Part shown: positions 8,319 to 16,190 of the stretch, in pieces
Layout: every line of letters begins with the position of its first letter
Numbering within the stretch: the stretch's first letter is position 1
Source: Streptomyces vietnamensis
Lineage (GTDB): Bacteria; Actinomycetota; Actinomycetes; Streptomycetales; Streptomycetaceae
DNA: 64,000 nt
Direction: 5' to 3'
Assembly (NCBI RefSeq): GCF_000830005.1
Contig: NZ_CP010407.1
Location: 1,965,001-2,029,000 of the forward strand
The notes under the pieces: model-generated
Told to the model about the DNA's origin: nothing
What the model saw: the letters and a program-made list of their open reading frames with translations, nothing else
Databases searched by the model: none
Made by a program: the position numbers and the translations under genes

Positions 8319-8963
8319 TCAGGGGGTGAGGCCGTGTCTCACCGCCCAGAGCGCCGCCTGGGTGCGGTCCGCGAGGTCGAGCTTCATCAGGATGTTCGAG
8401 ACGTGCGTCTTGACCGTCTTCTCGGAGAGGACGAGCGCGCGGGCGATCTCCCGGTTGGACCGGCCGTCAGCGATCAGGCCGAGGACCTCGCGCTCCCGCT
8501 CCGTGAGGGACGGGCCCCGCCCCGTGCCCCCGTGGGAGTCGTCCTGGGCGAGGAGCGCGTCGGCGACCTCGGGCTGGAGCAGGACGTGTCCCGCGTGGAC
8601 GGAGCGGATCGCGCCGGCCAGGGCGTCGGGGTCGACGTCCTTGTAGACGTATCCGGAGGCTCCGGCGCGGAGCGCGGGGACGACCGTCCGCTGCTCGGTG
8701 AAGCTGGTGACGATCAGGACCCTGGCGGGGTTGGCGAGCTCACGGAGCCGCTTGAGCGCCTCGATGCCGTCCGTGCCCGGCATCTTGACGTCCATGAGGA
8801 CCACGTCGGGGCGGAGCTCCTCGGCCCTGTCGACCCCTTCGGCGCCGTCGGAGGCCTCCCCCACGACCTCTATGTCGTCCTGCACCTCCAGGAAGGTGCG
8901 CAGGCCCCGGCGGACGACCTGGTGGTCGTCGACCAGGAGCACGCGGATGGGCTTGTCAGCCAC
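8319..8963 (-). CDS. NarL/LuxR-family response regulator
   Basis: A 214-residue regulator. The receiver domain (1-120) has the DD pair at 11-12, the phospho-acceptor Asp in VVLMDVKMPG near residue 58, and the T/K switch residues (VTSF and YVYKD). The LuxR helix-turn-helix (about 150-210) has LTEREREVLGLIADGRSNREIA and KTVKTHVSNIL. It is translationally coupled to the sensor kinase, whose stop overlaps this start by 8 bp. The pair form one operon reading toward chpE. A 14-bp palindrome in the promoter region (10161-10174) is a possible autoregulatory site. Confidence 0.95.
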   Translation of the reverse strand: MADKPIRVLLVDDHQVVRRGLRTFLEVQDDIEVVGEASDGAEGVDRAEELRPDVVLMDVKMPGTDGIEALKRLRELANPARVLIVTSFTEQRTVVPALRAGASGYVYKDVDPDALAGAIRSVHAGHVLLQPEVADALLAQDDSHGGTGRGPSLTEREREVLGLIADGRSNREIARALVLSEKTVKTHVSNILMKLDLADRTQAALWAVRHGLTP

Positions 8964-10101
8964 CGGGGACCTCCATCTCGATCGTGGTGCCCCGGTCCGG
9001 GGCCGAGGTCACCGTGAGTCTGCCGCCGACACCGCTCGCCCGGTCCCGCATGGAGACCAGGCCGAGGTGGCGGCCGGCGCTGCGGACCGTACGCGGGTCG
9101 AAGCCCTTGCCGTCGTCGGTGACGGTGAGCCGCGCGCCCTGGCCGCTGCGGGTGAGGGAGACCGCGACGAGCTTCGCGTCCGCGTGCCGCAGGGCGTTGT
9201 GCAGGGCCTCCTGGGCGACCCGCAGGACGGCCTCCTCCTGGGCGGCCGGCAGGGCCCGGGTCCCCGGGCTCTCGAAGGTGACCCGGGCGGAGTGGGCGCG
9301 GTCGAGGACCTGGATCTGGGTGCGGAGCGTGTGGACGAGGCCGTCCTCGTCGAGGGCGGCGGGCCGGAGCTCGACGACGGCGGCGCGCAGCTCGTCGGCG
9401 GCCTCGGCGGCGAGCGCGGCGACCTGTTGGAGCTCGCCCTTGGCGCGGGCCGGGTCGCGGTCGACGAGGGCGGCGGCGGCCTGGGCGGTCAGCCGGAGCG
9501 AGAACAGTTTCTGGCTGACGGCGTCGTGCAGCTCGTGGGCCAGGCGGGAGCGCTCCTCGGCGATGGTGAGCTCACGGCTGCGCTCGTACAGCCGGGCGTT
9601 GGTCAGGGCGATGGCCGCGTGCTGGGCGAGGATCGAGAGGAGCGCCTCGTCCTCGGCGGTGAACCCGCAGCCGCCGTCGGGCTTGGGGCAGCGCTTGTTC
9701 GCGAGGAAGAGGGCGCCGAGGATCTCGTCGCCGTCCCTGACGGGCAGGCCGAGGAAGTCGGACATCTCGGGGTGGGCGTCCGGCCAGCCCTCGAAGCGGG
9801 GGTCCTTGCGGACGTCGGCGAGCCGCTCGGGCTCGGCCCTGTGGAGCATCGAGGCGAGGATGCCGTGCTGGCGGGGCAGGGGGCCGATCGCCTTCCACTG
9901 CTCGTCGCTGACGCCGTCGACGACGAACTGGGCGAAGCCGCCGTGGTCGTCGGGGACGCCCAGGGCCGCGTACTCGGCGTCGAGCAGCTCGCGGGCGGAG
10001 GCCACGATCGTCTTGAGGACGTCGCGGACCTCCAGGTGGCGGCTCATCGCCAGGAGGGCGGTGCTCACGGCGGCCAGGCCGGAGCTCGGTCGATGGCTCA
10101 T
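8956..10101 (-). CDS. GAF-domain sensor histidine kinase (HisKA_3, DevS-like)
   Basis: A 381-residue soluble kinase. It has an N-terminal GAF domain (about 25-170) with the HGILASMLHR / FLGLPVRDGDEILG pattern seen in DevS/DosS GAF modules, then HisKA_3 with ERSRLAHELHDAVSQ (phospho-acceptor His in HELHD, about 195), then an HATPase_c domain with EALHNALRHA and TDDGKGFD. There are no membrane spans, so the signal is intracellular; DevS relatives sense redox or gases through heme in GAF, but only one GAF is present and I cannot confirm a heme ligand. The ATG at 10101 begins the conserved MSHRPSSGLAAVSTALL helix. It phosphorylates the overlapping regulator at 8319-8963. Confidence 0.93.
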   Translation of the reverse strand: MSHRPSSGLAAVSTALLAMSRHLEVRDVLKTIVASARELLDAEYAALGVPDDHGGFAQFVVDGVSDEQWKAIGPLPRQHGILASMLHRAEPERLADVRKDPRFEGWPDAHPEMSDFLGLPVRDGDEILGALFLANKRCPKPDGGCGFTAEDEALLSILAQHAAIALTNARLYERSRELTIAEERSRLAHELHDAVSQKLFSLRLTAQAAAALVDRDPARAKGELQQVAALAAEAADELRAAVVELRPAALDEDGLVHTLRTQIQVLDRAHSARVTFESPGTRALPAAQEEAVLRVAQEALHNALRHADAKLVAVSLTRSGQGARLTVTDDGKGFDPRTVRSAGRHLGLVSMRDRASGVGGRLTVTSAPDRGTTIEMEVPGG

Positions 10102-10160
10102 GTGTTCACGGTACCGGCGGGGTGTGACGGTCCGTATCCGGCTGAGGACGAGGGCGGAGC

Positions 10161-10174
10161 AGGTCCCGGGACCT
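10161..10174. promoter_or_regulatory. 14-bp perfect palindrome between kinase and SDR genes
   Basis: AGGTCCCGGGACCT lies 60 bp upstream of the kinase start and about 100 bp upstream of the divergent SDR. The GGTCCC/GGGACC half-sites resemble the GGGAC-type half-sites bound by DevR-class NarL regulators, and the adjacent kinase is DevS-like. Binding is inferred, not shown. Confidence 0.4.
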
Positions 10175-10272
10175 AGGTCGAAGTGCCCTCGGCGGTCCGG
10201 GCCCGGGGACGAGGCGGGTGGCGGGGGCGCGGACGGAGGGTGGAGCCATCCGGAGGATCCGTAGGAGAGGGG

Positions 10273-10977
10273 ATGGACGTCATGGCTGTCGCGATCGTCA
10301 CGGGGGCGTCGAGGGGTCTGGGGCGGGCGCTGGCCGCCGCGCTTGCCGGGCGGGGCTGGGACCTGGTGCTCGACGCCCGTACGGCGGAGGTGCTGGAGGA
10401 GAGCGCGGCGGCGGCACGCGCGCGTGGCGCCCGGGTGGTGGGGCTGGCGGGGGACGTGACGGACGCGGCGCACCGGGCGAAGCTCGTCGCGGCGGCGCGG
10501 GAGCTCGGCGGGCTCGATCTGCTCGTGAACAACGCGGGGATCCTGGGCGCCGAGCCGCTCGTACCGCTCGACAGCCACTCCCTCGACGGGTTCCGGGCCG
10601 CCCTGGAGGTCAACGTGGTGGCTCCGCTGGGGCTGCTGCAGGAGGCGCTGCCGCTGCTGCGCACGGCGCCCGCCGGTGCGGTGATCAATCTGAGCTCGGA
10701 CGCGGCGGCGGAGGCGTACCGGACCTGGGGCGCGTACGGGGCGACGAAGGCGGCGCTCGACCAGCTGTCGGCGGTGCTCGCGGTGGAGGAGCCGGGGCTG
10801 CGGGTCTGGTGGGTGGACCCGGGCGGGATGCGGACGGACATGCTGGCTGCGGCGGAGCCCGGCGAGGACCTGTCGGGGACGCCCGCTCCGGCCGAGGTCG
10901 CTCCCGTCTTCCTGCGGCTGCTCGACGAGCGGCCGGCGAGCGGCCGGTACTCGGCGCCGGCCTTCCTGGAGGCGTGA
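10273..10977 (+). CDS. short-chain dehydrogenase/reductase
   Basis: A 234-residue classical SDR. It has the Rossmann nucleotide-binding motif TGASRGLG near residues 10-17, the LVNNAGI block at about 88, catalytic Ser in NLSSDAAAE, and YGATKAA with the catalytic Tyr and Lys at about 157-161. It should be an NAD(P)H-dependent oxidoreductase; the substrate is not predictable. The ATG at 10273 follows AGGAGAGG; a second ATG nine bases later is also possible. Its TGA stop overlaps the ATG of the QueA-like gene (TGATG), so the two are translationally coupled. Confidence 0.9.
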   Translation: MDVMAVAIVTGASRGLGRALAAALAGRGWDLVLDARTAEVLEESAAAARARGARVVGLAGDVTDAAHRAKLVAAARELGGLDLLVNNAGILGAEPLVPLDSHSLDGFRAALEVNVVAPLGLLQEALPLLRTAPAGAVINLSSDAAAEAYRTWGAYGATKAALDQLSAVLAVEEPGLRVWWVDPGGMRTDMLAAAEPGEDLSGTPAPAEVAPVFLRLLDERPASGRYSAPAFLEA

Positions 10978-12251
10978 TGGCACTGGCCGTGCGGGTGCCG
11001 ACGGAGCTGTCGGCACGGGTGCCGGCCGAGCAGCGGGGGCCCGGGCGGGGCCGGGACGACGTACGGCTGCTCGTGTCGCGGGGCGAGGCGGTGTCGCACC
11101 ACTCCTTCAGGGAGCTGCCCGTGCTGCTGCGGGCCGGGGACGTGCTCGTCGTCAACACGTCGACGACGCTGGCGGCGGCCGTGGACGGGCGGCTCGGCCC
11201 CGAGCCCGGCGGGGAGCCGGTGGTGGTGCACTTCTCGACCCGCGGGGACGACGGGCGGTGGGCCGTGGAGCTGCGGACTCCGGAGCCGTCGGGCAGTACG
11301 CGCCCGCGTGGGGGCGGGCCGGCGGGGGCGGTCGTACGGCTGCCCGGAGGGGGGCGGCTCGTGCTCGCGGGTCCGCTGGTGCCCGGGAGCGGGCGGCTGT
11401 GGTGGGCGCGGGTGAGCGTGGACGTGCCGGGGCTGCTCGGGGGGTACGGGCGGCCCATCCGGTACGGGTACACGGAGCGGGACCAGCCCCTGTCGGCGTA
11501 CCGGACGGTCTTCGCGCGGCCCTCCCCCGACGGGTCGGGCTCGGCGGAGATGCCGAGCGCGGGGCGGCCCTTCACGGCCCGTCTCGTGGCGGAGCTGGTC
11601 GACCGGGGCGTACGGATCGCTCCGCTCTCCCTTCATACGGGCGTGGCGTCGGCGGAGGCGCACGAGCCGCCGTACCCGGAGCGCTTCGAGGTCCCGGCGG
11701 CGACGGCGGCCCTGGTGAACGCGGCGCGGGCCGGGGGCGGCCGGGTGATCGCGGTGGGGACGACGGTGGTGCGGGCACTGGAGTCGGCGGCGGTCGGACC
11801 GGCCGGGCGGACGGGGCCCGGCCCGGCGGGCAGCCGCCCGGGGGGTGCGCCGGGGGCAAGCGGGGCGGGGTCCGGTGGGCCGGGGGCGGGTGCGGGGCTC
11901 GGTGGGCCGGGAGAGGGGACGGGTGCGGGGTCCGGTGGCTCAGTGCGGGCCGTGGGGGCCGGTGGGCCGGGAGAGGGGACGGGTGCGGGGTCCGGTGGGG
12001 TGGTGCGGGCCGTGCGGGGGTGGACCGATCTCGTGGTGACTCCCGCGCGTGGGGTGCGCGTCGTGGACGGGCTGCTCACCGGGCTGCACGAGCCGGAGGC
12101 CTCGCATCTGCTGATGCTGGAGGCGGTCGCCGGGCGGCCCGCGCTGCGGAGCGCGTACGCCGCCGCGGTGCGGGGCCGCTACCTCTGGCACGAGTTCGGC
12201 GACGTCCATCTCCTCCTCCCGGAGGAGGGGCCTCACCCTCCGCATTGCTGA
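10977..12251 (+). CDS. QueA-like protein (S-adenosylmethionine:tRNA ribosyltransferase-isomerase homologue, divergent)
   Basis: A 424-residue protein with the QueA layout: FRELPVLLRAGDVLVVN near the N-terminus, the IRYGYTERDQPLSAYRTVFARP block, a GVRIAPLSLHTG block, and C-terminal GLHEPEASHLLMLEA. QueA makes epoxyqueuosine in tRNA. However, the family's AAPTAGLHF substrate segment reads AEMPSAGRPF here, and a Gly/Ala-rich insert of about 60 residues (about 280-340) made of near-identical GPGEGTGAGSGG repeats interrupts the region after VRALESA. The repeat DNA is visible at 11870-12000. No other queuosine genes are near, so the real reaction may differ. The ATG overlaps the SDR stop. Confidence 0.8.
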   Translation: MALAVRVPTELSARVPAEQRGPGRGRDDVRLLVSRGEAVSHHSFRELPVLLRAGDVLVVNTSTTLAAAVDGRLGPEPGGEPVVVHFSTRGDDGRWAVELRTPEPSGSTRPRGGGPAGAVVRLPGGGRLVLAGPLVPGSGRLWWARVSVDVPGLLGGYGRPIRYGYTERDQPLSAYRTVFARPSPDGSGSAEMPSAGRPFTARLVAELVDRGVRIAPLSLHTGVASAEAHEPPYPERFEVPAATAALVNAARAGGGRVIAVGTTVVRALESAAVGPAGRTGPGPAGSRPGGAPGASGAGSGGPGAGAGLGGPGEGTGAGSGGSVRAVGAGGPGEGTGAGSGGVVRAVRGWTDLVVTPARGVRVVDGLLTGLHEPEASHLLMLEAVAGRPALRSAYAAAVRGRYLWHEFGDVHLLLPEEGPHPPHC

Positions 12252-12281
12252 CGCAACGATCGGTGAGTTTGTTACGCGCCC

Positions 12282-12390
12282 GATGTGAGGCCGCGCATAG
12301 GACCCACATCACTTACGAAGCCCCCTAGTGGACGCCGTGATGCCCGATATGGGCGGATGAATCGGGCCACAGGGGGCATCGTGTGGCCCG
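12282..12390 (+). promoter_or_regulatory. structured region with alternative hairpins upstream of the lytic transglycosylase gene
   Basis: Three elements are visible. (1) GATGTG at 12282-12287 pairs with CACATC at 12305-12310. (2) GCCCCCTAGTG (12320-12330) pairs with CACAGGGGGC (12368-12377) with one bulge, enclosing GCCCGAT (12342-12348) / ATCGGGC (12361-12367). (3) CGGGCCACA (12363-12371) pairs perfectly with TGTGGCCCG (12382-12390). Structure 3 uses the 3' strands of both helices in structure 2, so the two exclude each other, as in attenuators and riboswitches. It does not match the c-di-AMP (ydaO) consensus I know. It could be a leader RNA, a queA-like 3' UTR, or a protein site. Confidence 0.5.
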
Positions 12391-12434
12391 TGCACGAGCC
12401 CCTGATCCACTACCCGGGATCGTACGTCACACCT

Positions 12435-12463
12435 TTGCCACAGGATTTTGCTGCCGCTAAGAA
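12435..12463 (+). promoter_or_regulatory. promoter for the lytic transglycosylase gene
   Basis: TTGCCA (12435-12440) and TAAGAA (12458-12463) are separated by exactly 17 bp, in a locally AT-rich patch. Transcription would start near 12470, leaving a leader of about 70 nt before the ATG at 12541. If this is the only promoter, the hairpins at 12282-12390 lie upstream of the transcript. Confidence 0.55.
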
Positions 12464-12540
12464 TTGCCCCCGTCGCCGCCGAGCAGGCGCAGCGCCGCCC
12501 CGGCCGAGCGACCCCCAGCGATTCGAAGAGGTAGTCCTGC

Positions 12541-13341
12541 ATGTCTGCGAACACCCCTGGCCACAGTCGTGGTCTGAAGAAGACCCACAAGGCCACGATC
12601 GCCGGCGTCGCCGCTCTGGGCGCCGCAGCCATCACGCTCTCCCTCGTGCCGGGCAACCACGGCACCACCGAGACCGAGCCGCAGGCTCTCTCGGGCACCC
12701 AGCAGGTCGCCTGGTCGTACGACGCGAACAGCCCGCAGGCGAAGGCGCTGGCCGCCAGCCTCGACAAGCAGCAGGACGCGATCAGCCTGAAGGCCAAGCA
12801 GGAGGCGGAGGCGAAGGCCAAGGCCGCCGCCGCCAAGGCCGCCGCCGCTGCCAAGGCCAAGGCCGCCGCCAAGGCCGAGGCCGCCGCGAAGGCGAAGGCC
12901 GACGCCCTGGCCAAGGCCAAGGCGAAGGCCGTGGCCGAGGCGAAGGCCAAGGCCGCCGTGAAGAAGCGCGCCGCCGAGAAGGCCGCCGCGAACCGTTCCG
13001 TCGCCCGCAAGCCGGTCTTCGCGAACAACCTCGACGGCTGGATCCGCGAGGCGCTCTACATCATGGACAAGCACAACATCCCGGGCACCTACAACGGCCT
13101 GCACCGGAACATCATGCGCGAGTCCAGCGGCAACCCGTACGCCATCAACAACTGGGACATCAACGCCATCAACGGCGTCCCGTCCAAGGGCCTGCTCCAG
13201 GTGATCTACCCGACGTTCAAGGCGTACCACATCCCCGGCACCAAGTTCGACCAGTACGACCCGGTCGCCAACATCGTCGCCGCCGCCAACTACGCGGCCG
13301 ACCGCTACGGCTCGATCGACAACGTCAACAGCGCGTACTGA
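12541..13341 (+). CDS. secreted lytic transglycosylase (SLT domain) with Ala/Lys-rich coiled coil
   Basis: A 266-residue exported protein. Residues 12-37 form a basic-then-hydrophobic signal or anchor. Residues 82-150 are a long Ala/Lys/Glu helix of KAKAAA-type repeats that probably spans or binds the cell wall. Residues 160-266 are an SLT-type transglycosylase domain with the catalytic Glu in IMRESSGNP (E194), followed by GLLQVIYPTFKAY and NIVAAANYAADRYG. Such enzymes cleave peptidoglycan glycan strands during growth or spore germination. The only in-frame ATG with a plausible upstream purine-rich site (GAAGAGG) is at 12541. Upstream regulation is described at 12282-12390 and 12435-12463. 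Confidence 0.92.
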   Translation: MSANTPGHSRGLKKTHKATIAGVAALGAAAITLSLVPGNHGTTETEPQALSGTQQVAWSYDANSPQAKALAASLDKQQDAISLKAKQEAEAKAKAAAAKAAAAAKAKAAAKAEAAAKAKADALAKAKAKAVAEAKAKAAVKKRAAEKAAANRSVARKPVFANNLDGWIREALYIMDKHNIPGTYNGLHRNIMRESSGNPYAINNWDINAINGVPSKGLLQVIYPTFKAYHIPGTKFDQYDPVANIVAAANYAADRYGSIDNVNSAY

Positions 13342-13360
13342 GTCTCCTCGGACACGCCGA

Positions 13361-13391
13361 AGGGCGGCACCCCCGTGCGGGGTGCCGCCCT
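13361..13391. terminator. bidirectional terminator between the SLT gene and the FHA transporter gene
   Basis: A 13-bp perfect stem AGGGCGGCACCCC / GGGGTGCCGCCCT with a 5-nt loop, lying between two convergent genes. Confidence 0.8.
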
Positions 13392-13411
13392 CGGGCGTAC
13401 CGCCTCGGCCG

Positions 13412-15970
13412 TTACTTGCGCATGACCTCGGGCTCGTGGCGGCGCAGCAGCCGCGCCACGAGGACGCAGCAGACCGTCGCCATGAGCAGCTGGATGCCGA
13501 GGTCCAGGCTCCACTGGCCGGCCGTGTGCTCCCACAGCGAGTCGACGTTCGTGGGGTCCTTGTGGTCCCACGGCGGCATCAGGTGGGCCAGGTCGAGCGT
13601 GGTGCCGGCGCCGGCGATGCCCCAGCGGGAGGGCATGAGCCAGGCGAACTGCTCCAGGCCGGGCGAGCCGTACACCTGGAAGAGGATGCCGGTGAACACG
13701 ACCTGGATGATCGCGAACATGACGAGCAGCGGCATGGTCTTCTCGGCGGTCTTCACCAGCGCGGAGATGACCAGGCCGACCATCATCGAGGTCAGGCCGA
13801 GCGCGATGACCTGGACGCACAGCTCGACGGCCGGCGGCATGAACAGGCCCTCTTCGGGCAGCGCGCGCGTGGAGAAGCCGATGCCGCAGATGATCACGCC
13901 CTGGAAGGCCGTGATCACACCGAGGACGATGACCTTGGACATCAGGTACGCGGAGCGGGACAGGCCGACGGCGCGCTCCCGCTCGTAGATGACCCGTTCC
14001 TTGATCAGTTCTCGGACGGAGTTGGCCGCGCCGGAGAAGCACATGCCGACCGCGAGGATCAGCATGATCGTGCCGGCGTCGCCGTTGAACCGGGACGGCG
14101 GCGTGGGCTTGCCGAGGCCGAAGTCGGCGGGGATGACGACGGACACCGCGCCGAGGACGGCCGGCAGGATCACCATCAGGGCCATGAAGCCCTTGTCGGA
14201 GGCGATGACGGAGACGTAGCGGCGGATCAGGGTCCACAGCTGCGAGCCCCAGCCCTGCGGCTTCGGCGGCCTGGCCATCGCCTGCTGCGGCATCTGGACG
14301 GGCTGCGCGGCGACGGCGTCGATGTCCGCGGCGTACATCTGGTAGTGCTGCGAGCCCTTCCAGCGGCCCGCCCAGTCGTAGTCGCGGTAGTTCTCGAAGG
14401 CGGAGAAGACGTCGGCCCAGGTGGAGTAGCCGAAGAAGTTCAGCGCCTCCTCCGGCGGGCCGAAGTACGCCACGGAGCCGCCGGGCGCCATGACGAGCAG
14501 CTTGTCGCAGAGGCCCAGCTCGGCCACCGAGTGGGTGACGACGAGGACCGTGCGGCCGTCGTCCGCGAGGCCGCGGAGCAGCTGCATGACGTCGCGGTCC
14601 ATGCCCGGGTCGAGGCCGGAGGTCGGCTCGTCCAGGAAGATCAGCGAGGGCTTGGTGAGGAGCTCCAGGGCGACGGAGACGCGCTTGCGCTGGCCACCGG
14701 AGAGGGAGGTGACCTTCTTCTCCTTGTGGATGTCGAGCTTGAGCTCGCGCAGCACCTCGTCGATGCGGGCCTCGCGCTCGGCCGCGGCGGTGTCGCCGGG
14801 GAAGCGGAGCTTGGCCGCGTAGCGCAGCGCCTTCTGGACCGTCAGCTCCTTGTGCAGGATGTCGTCCTGCGGGACCAGACCGATGCGCTGGCGCAGCTCG
14901 GCGAACTGCTTGTAGAGGCTGCGGTTGTCGTAGAGGACGTCGCCCTCGTTGGCCGGGCGGTAGCCGGTCAGCGCCTTGAGCAGCGTGGACTTGCCGGAGC
15001 CGGACGGGCCGATGACGCCGATCAGCGACTTCTCCGGGACGCCGAAGGTGACGTCCTTGAGGATCTGCTTGCCGCCGTCGACCGTGACCGTGAGGTGGCG
15101 GGCCGAGAAGGAGACCGAGCCGGTGTCGACGAACTCTTCCAGCTGGCCGCCGACGATGCGGAAGGTCGAGTGGCCGACGCCGACGATGTCCTGCGGGCCG
15201 AGGAGGGCCGTGCCGCCCTTGGGGATCGGCTGGCCGTTGACGTACGTGCCGTTGTGCGAGCCGAGGTCGCGGATCTCGAAGCGGCCGTCGGGCGTCGCGT
15301 GGAACTCGGCGTGGTGCCGCGAGACCTGGAGGTCGGAGACGACCAACTCGTTCTCGAGGGCACGGCCGATGCGCATCACGCGGCCGAGGTCCAGCTGGTA
15401 GAAGGTGGTCGGGCTGCGGTGGTCGCCGTAGGGCGACGGCGCCCCCGCGGCGCCACCGGGGTGCCCCTGGGCGGGTCCCTGCTGGTGCGGGACCTGCGGC
15501 TGGACGGGCGGCTGCTGTACGGGCGGCTGCTGCCAGTTCTGCTGCGGCGCCTGCTGCGGCGGCGCCTGGTGCGTGGCCCAGTCGGCCTGGGCGGCGGCCG
15601 CGCCGACGGGCTGGTGGGCCGGGGCCTGCTGGACCGGGGCCTGCTGCTGAGGCGCCTGCTGCTGCGGGGCGGCCGCGCCGGTGGCGGCGAGGTTCAGCCG
15701 CGGCCCGTCGGTGGCGTTGCCCAGGTGTACGGCCGAACCGGGGCCGATCTCCACCTGGTGGACCCTCTGCCCCTGGACGAAGGTGCCGTTCGTGGAGCCG
15801 TGGTCCTCGATGACCCAGTTCCGGCCGCCCCAGCTGATGGTGGCGTGGCGCCACGAGACCCTGGCATCGTCGATGACCAGGTCACCCTGCGGGTCCCTGC
15901 CCAGGGTGTACGACCGGGACGGATCGAGCGTCCAGGTCCTGCCGTTCAATTCCAGTACGAGTTCTGGCAC
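13412..15970 (-). CDS. ABC-2 type transporter with two FHA domains (Rv1747-like)
   Basis: An 852-residue multidomain protein. FHA domain 1 (about 18-90: YTLGRDPQGD, RVSWRHATI, DHGSTNGTF) is followed by a Pro/Gln-rich linker (about 105-170). FHA domain 2 comes at about 195-265 (GRALEN, VSRHHAEFH, LGSHNGTYVNG). An ABC ATPase follows at about 285-510 (GPSGSGKST, LSGGQRKRVSVALE, LIFLDEPTSGLD), then a six-span ABC2 membrane domain to the end. FHA domains bind phosphothreonine, so activity is probably controlled by Ser/Thr kinases, as reported for mycobacterial Rv1747. The GTG at 15970 was chosen by the family's MPELVLELNGRTW start; a GTG four codons upstream is also possible. The exported substrate is unknown. 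Confidence 0.9.
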   Translation of the reverse strand: MPELVLELNGRTWTLDPSRSYTLGRDPQGDLVIDDARVSWRHATISWGGRNWVIEDHGSTNGTFVQGQRVHQVEIGPGSAVHLGNATDGPRLNLAATGAAAPQQQAPQQQAPVQQAPAHQPVGAAAAQADWATHQAPPQQAPQQNWQQPPVQQPPVQPQVPHQQGPAQGHPGGAAGAPSPYGDHRSPTTFYQLDLGRVMRIGRALENELVVSDLQVSRHHAEFHATPDGRFEIRDLGSHNGTYVNGQPIPKGGTALLGPQDIVGVGHSTFRIVGGQLEEFVDTGSVSFSARHLTVTVDGGKQILKDVTFGVPEKSLIGVIGPSGSGKSTLLKALTGYRPANEGDVLYDNRSLYKQFAELRQRIGLVPQDDILHKELTVQKALRYAAKLRFPGDTAAAEREARIDEVLRELKLDIHKEKKVTSLSGGQRKRVSVALELLTKPSLIFLDEPTSGLDPGMDRDVMQLLRGLADDGRTVLVVTHSVAELGLCDKLLVMAPGGSVAYFGPPEEALNFFGYSTWADVFSAFENYRDYDWAGRWKGSQHYQMYAADIDAVAAQPVQMPQQAMARPPKPQGWGSQLWTLIRRYVSVIASDKGFMALMVILPAVLGAVSVVIPADFGLGKPTPPSRFNGDAGTIMLILAVGMCFSGAANSVRELIKERVIYERERAVGLSRSAYLMSKVIVLGVITAFQGVIICGIGFSTRALPEEGLFMPPAVELCVQVIALGLTSMMVGLVISALVKTAEKTMPLLVMFAIIQVVFTGILFQVYGSPGLEQFAWLMPSRWGIAGAGTTLDLAHLMPPWDHKDPTNVDSLWEHTAGQWSLDLGIQLLMATVCCVLVARLLRRHEPEVMRK

Positions 15971-16190
15971 TCCATGCCCCACTACTTGTCCCCCGATGTA
16001 CCCCCGTCTTCGGGAGTCCAGGGATGGCGAATCATCCTGGGGAACTATTTCAGGCCCGGTCCCGTCCAGGAAAGTCGGGCCGCGTGAAGACCTTCGGGAC
16101 GAGCCCCGGGCAAGCTCTGGACCACTCGGGTGTCCGCAGGGCGGGACGGGGGGTCGGGGGGCACCAGGTGCCCGATACGGTGGAACCACC

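Noticed and set aside
12250..12540. c-di-AMP (ydaO) riboswitch upstream of the lytic transglycosylase
   Set aside because: Wall-lytic genes in Streptomyces can have one, but the conserved ydaO sequence blocks are not visible; only unrelated hairpins are.
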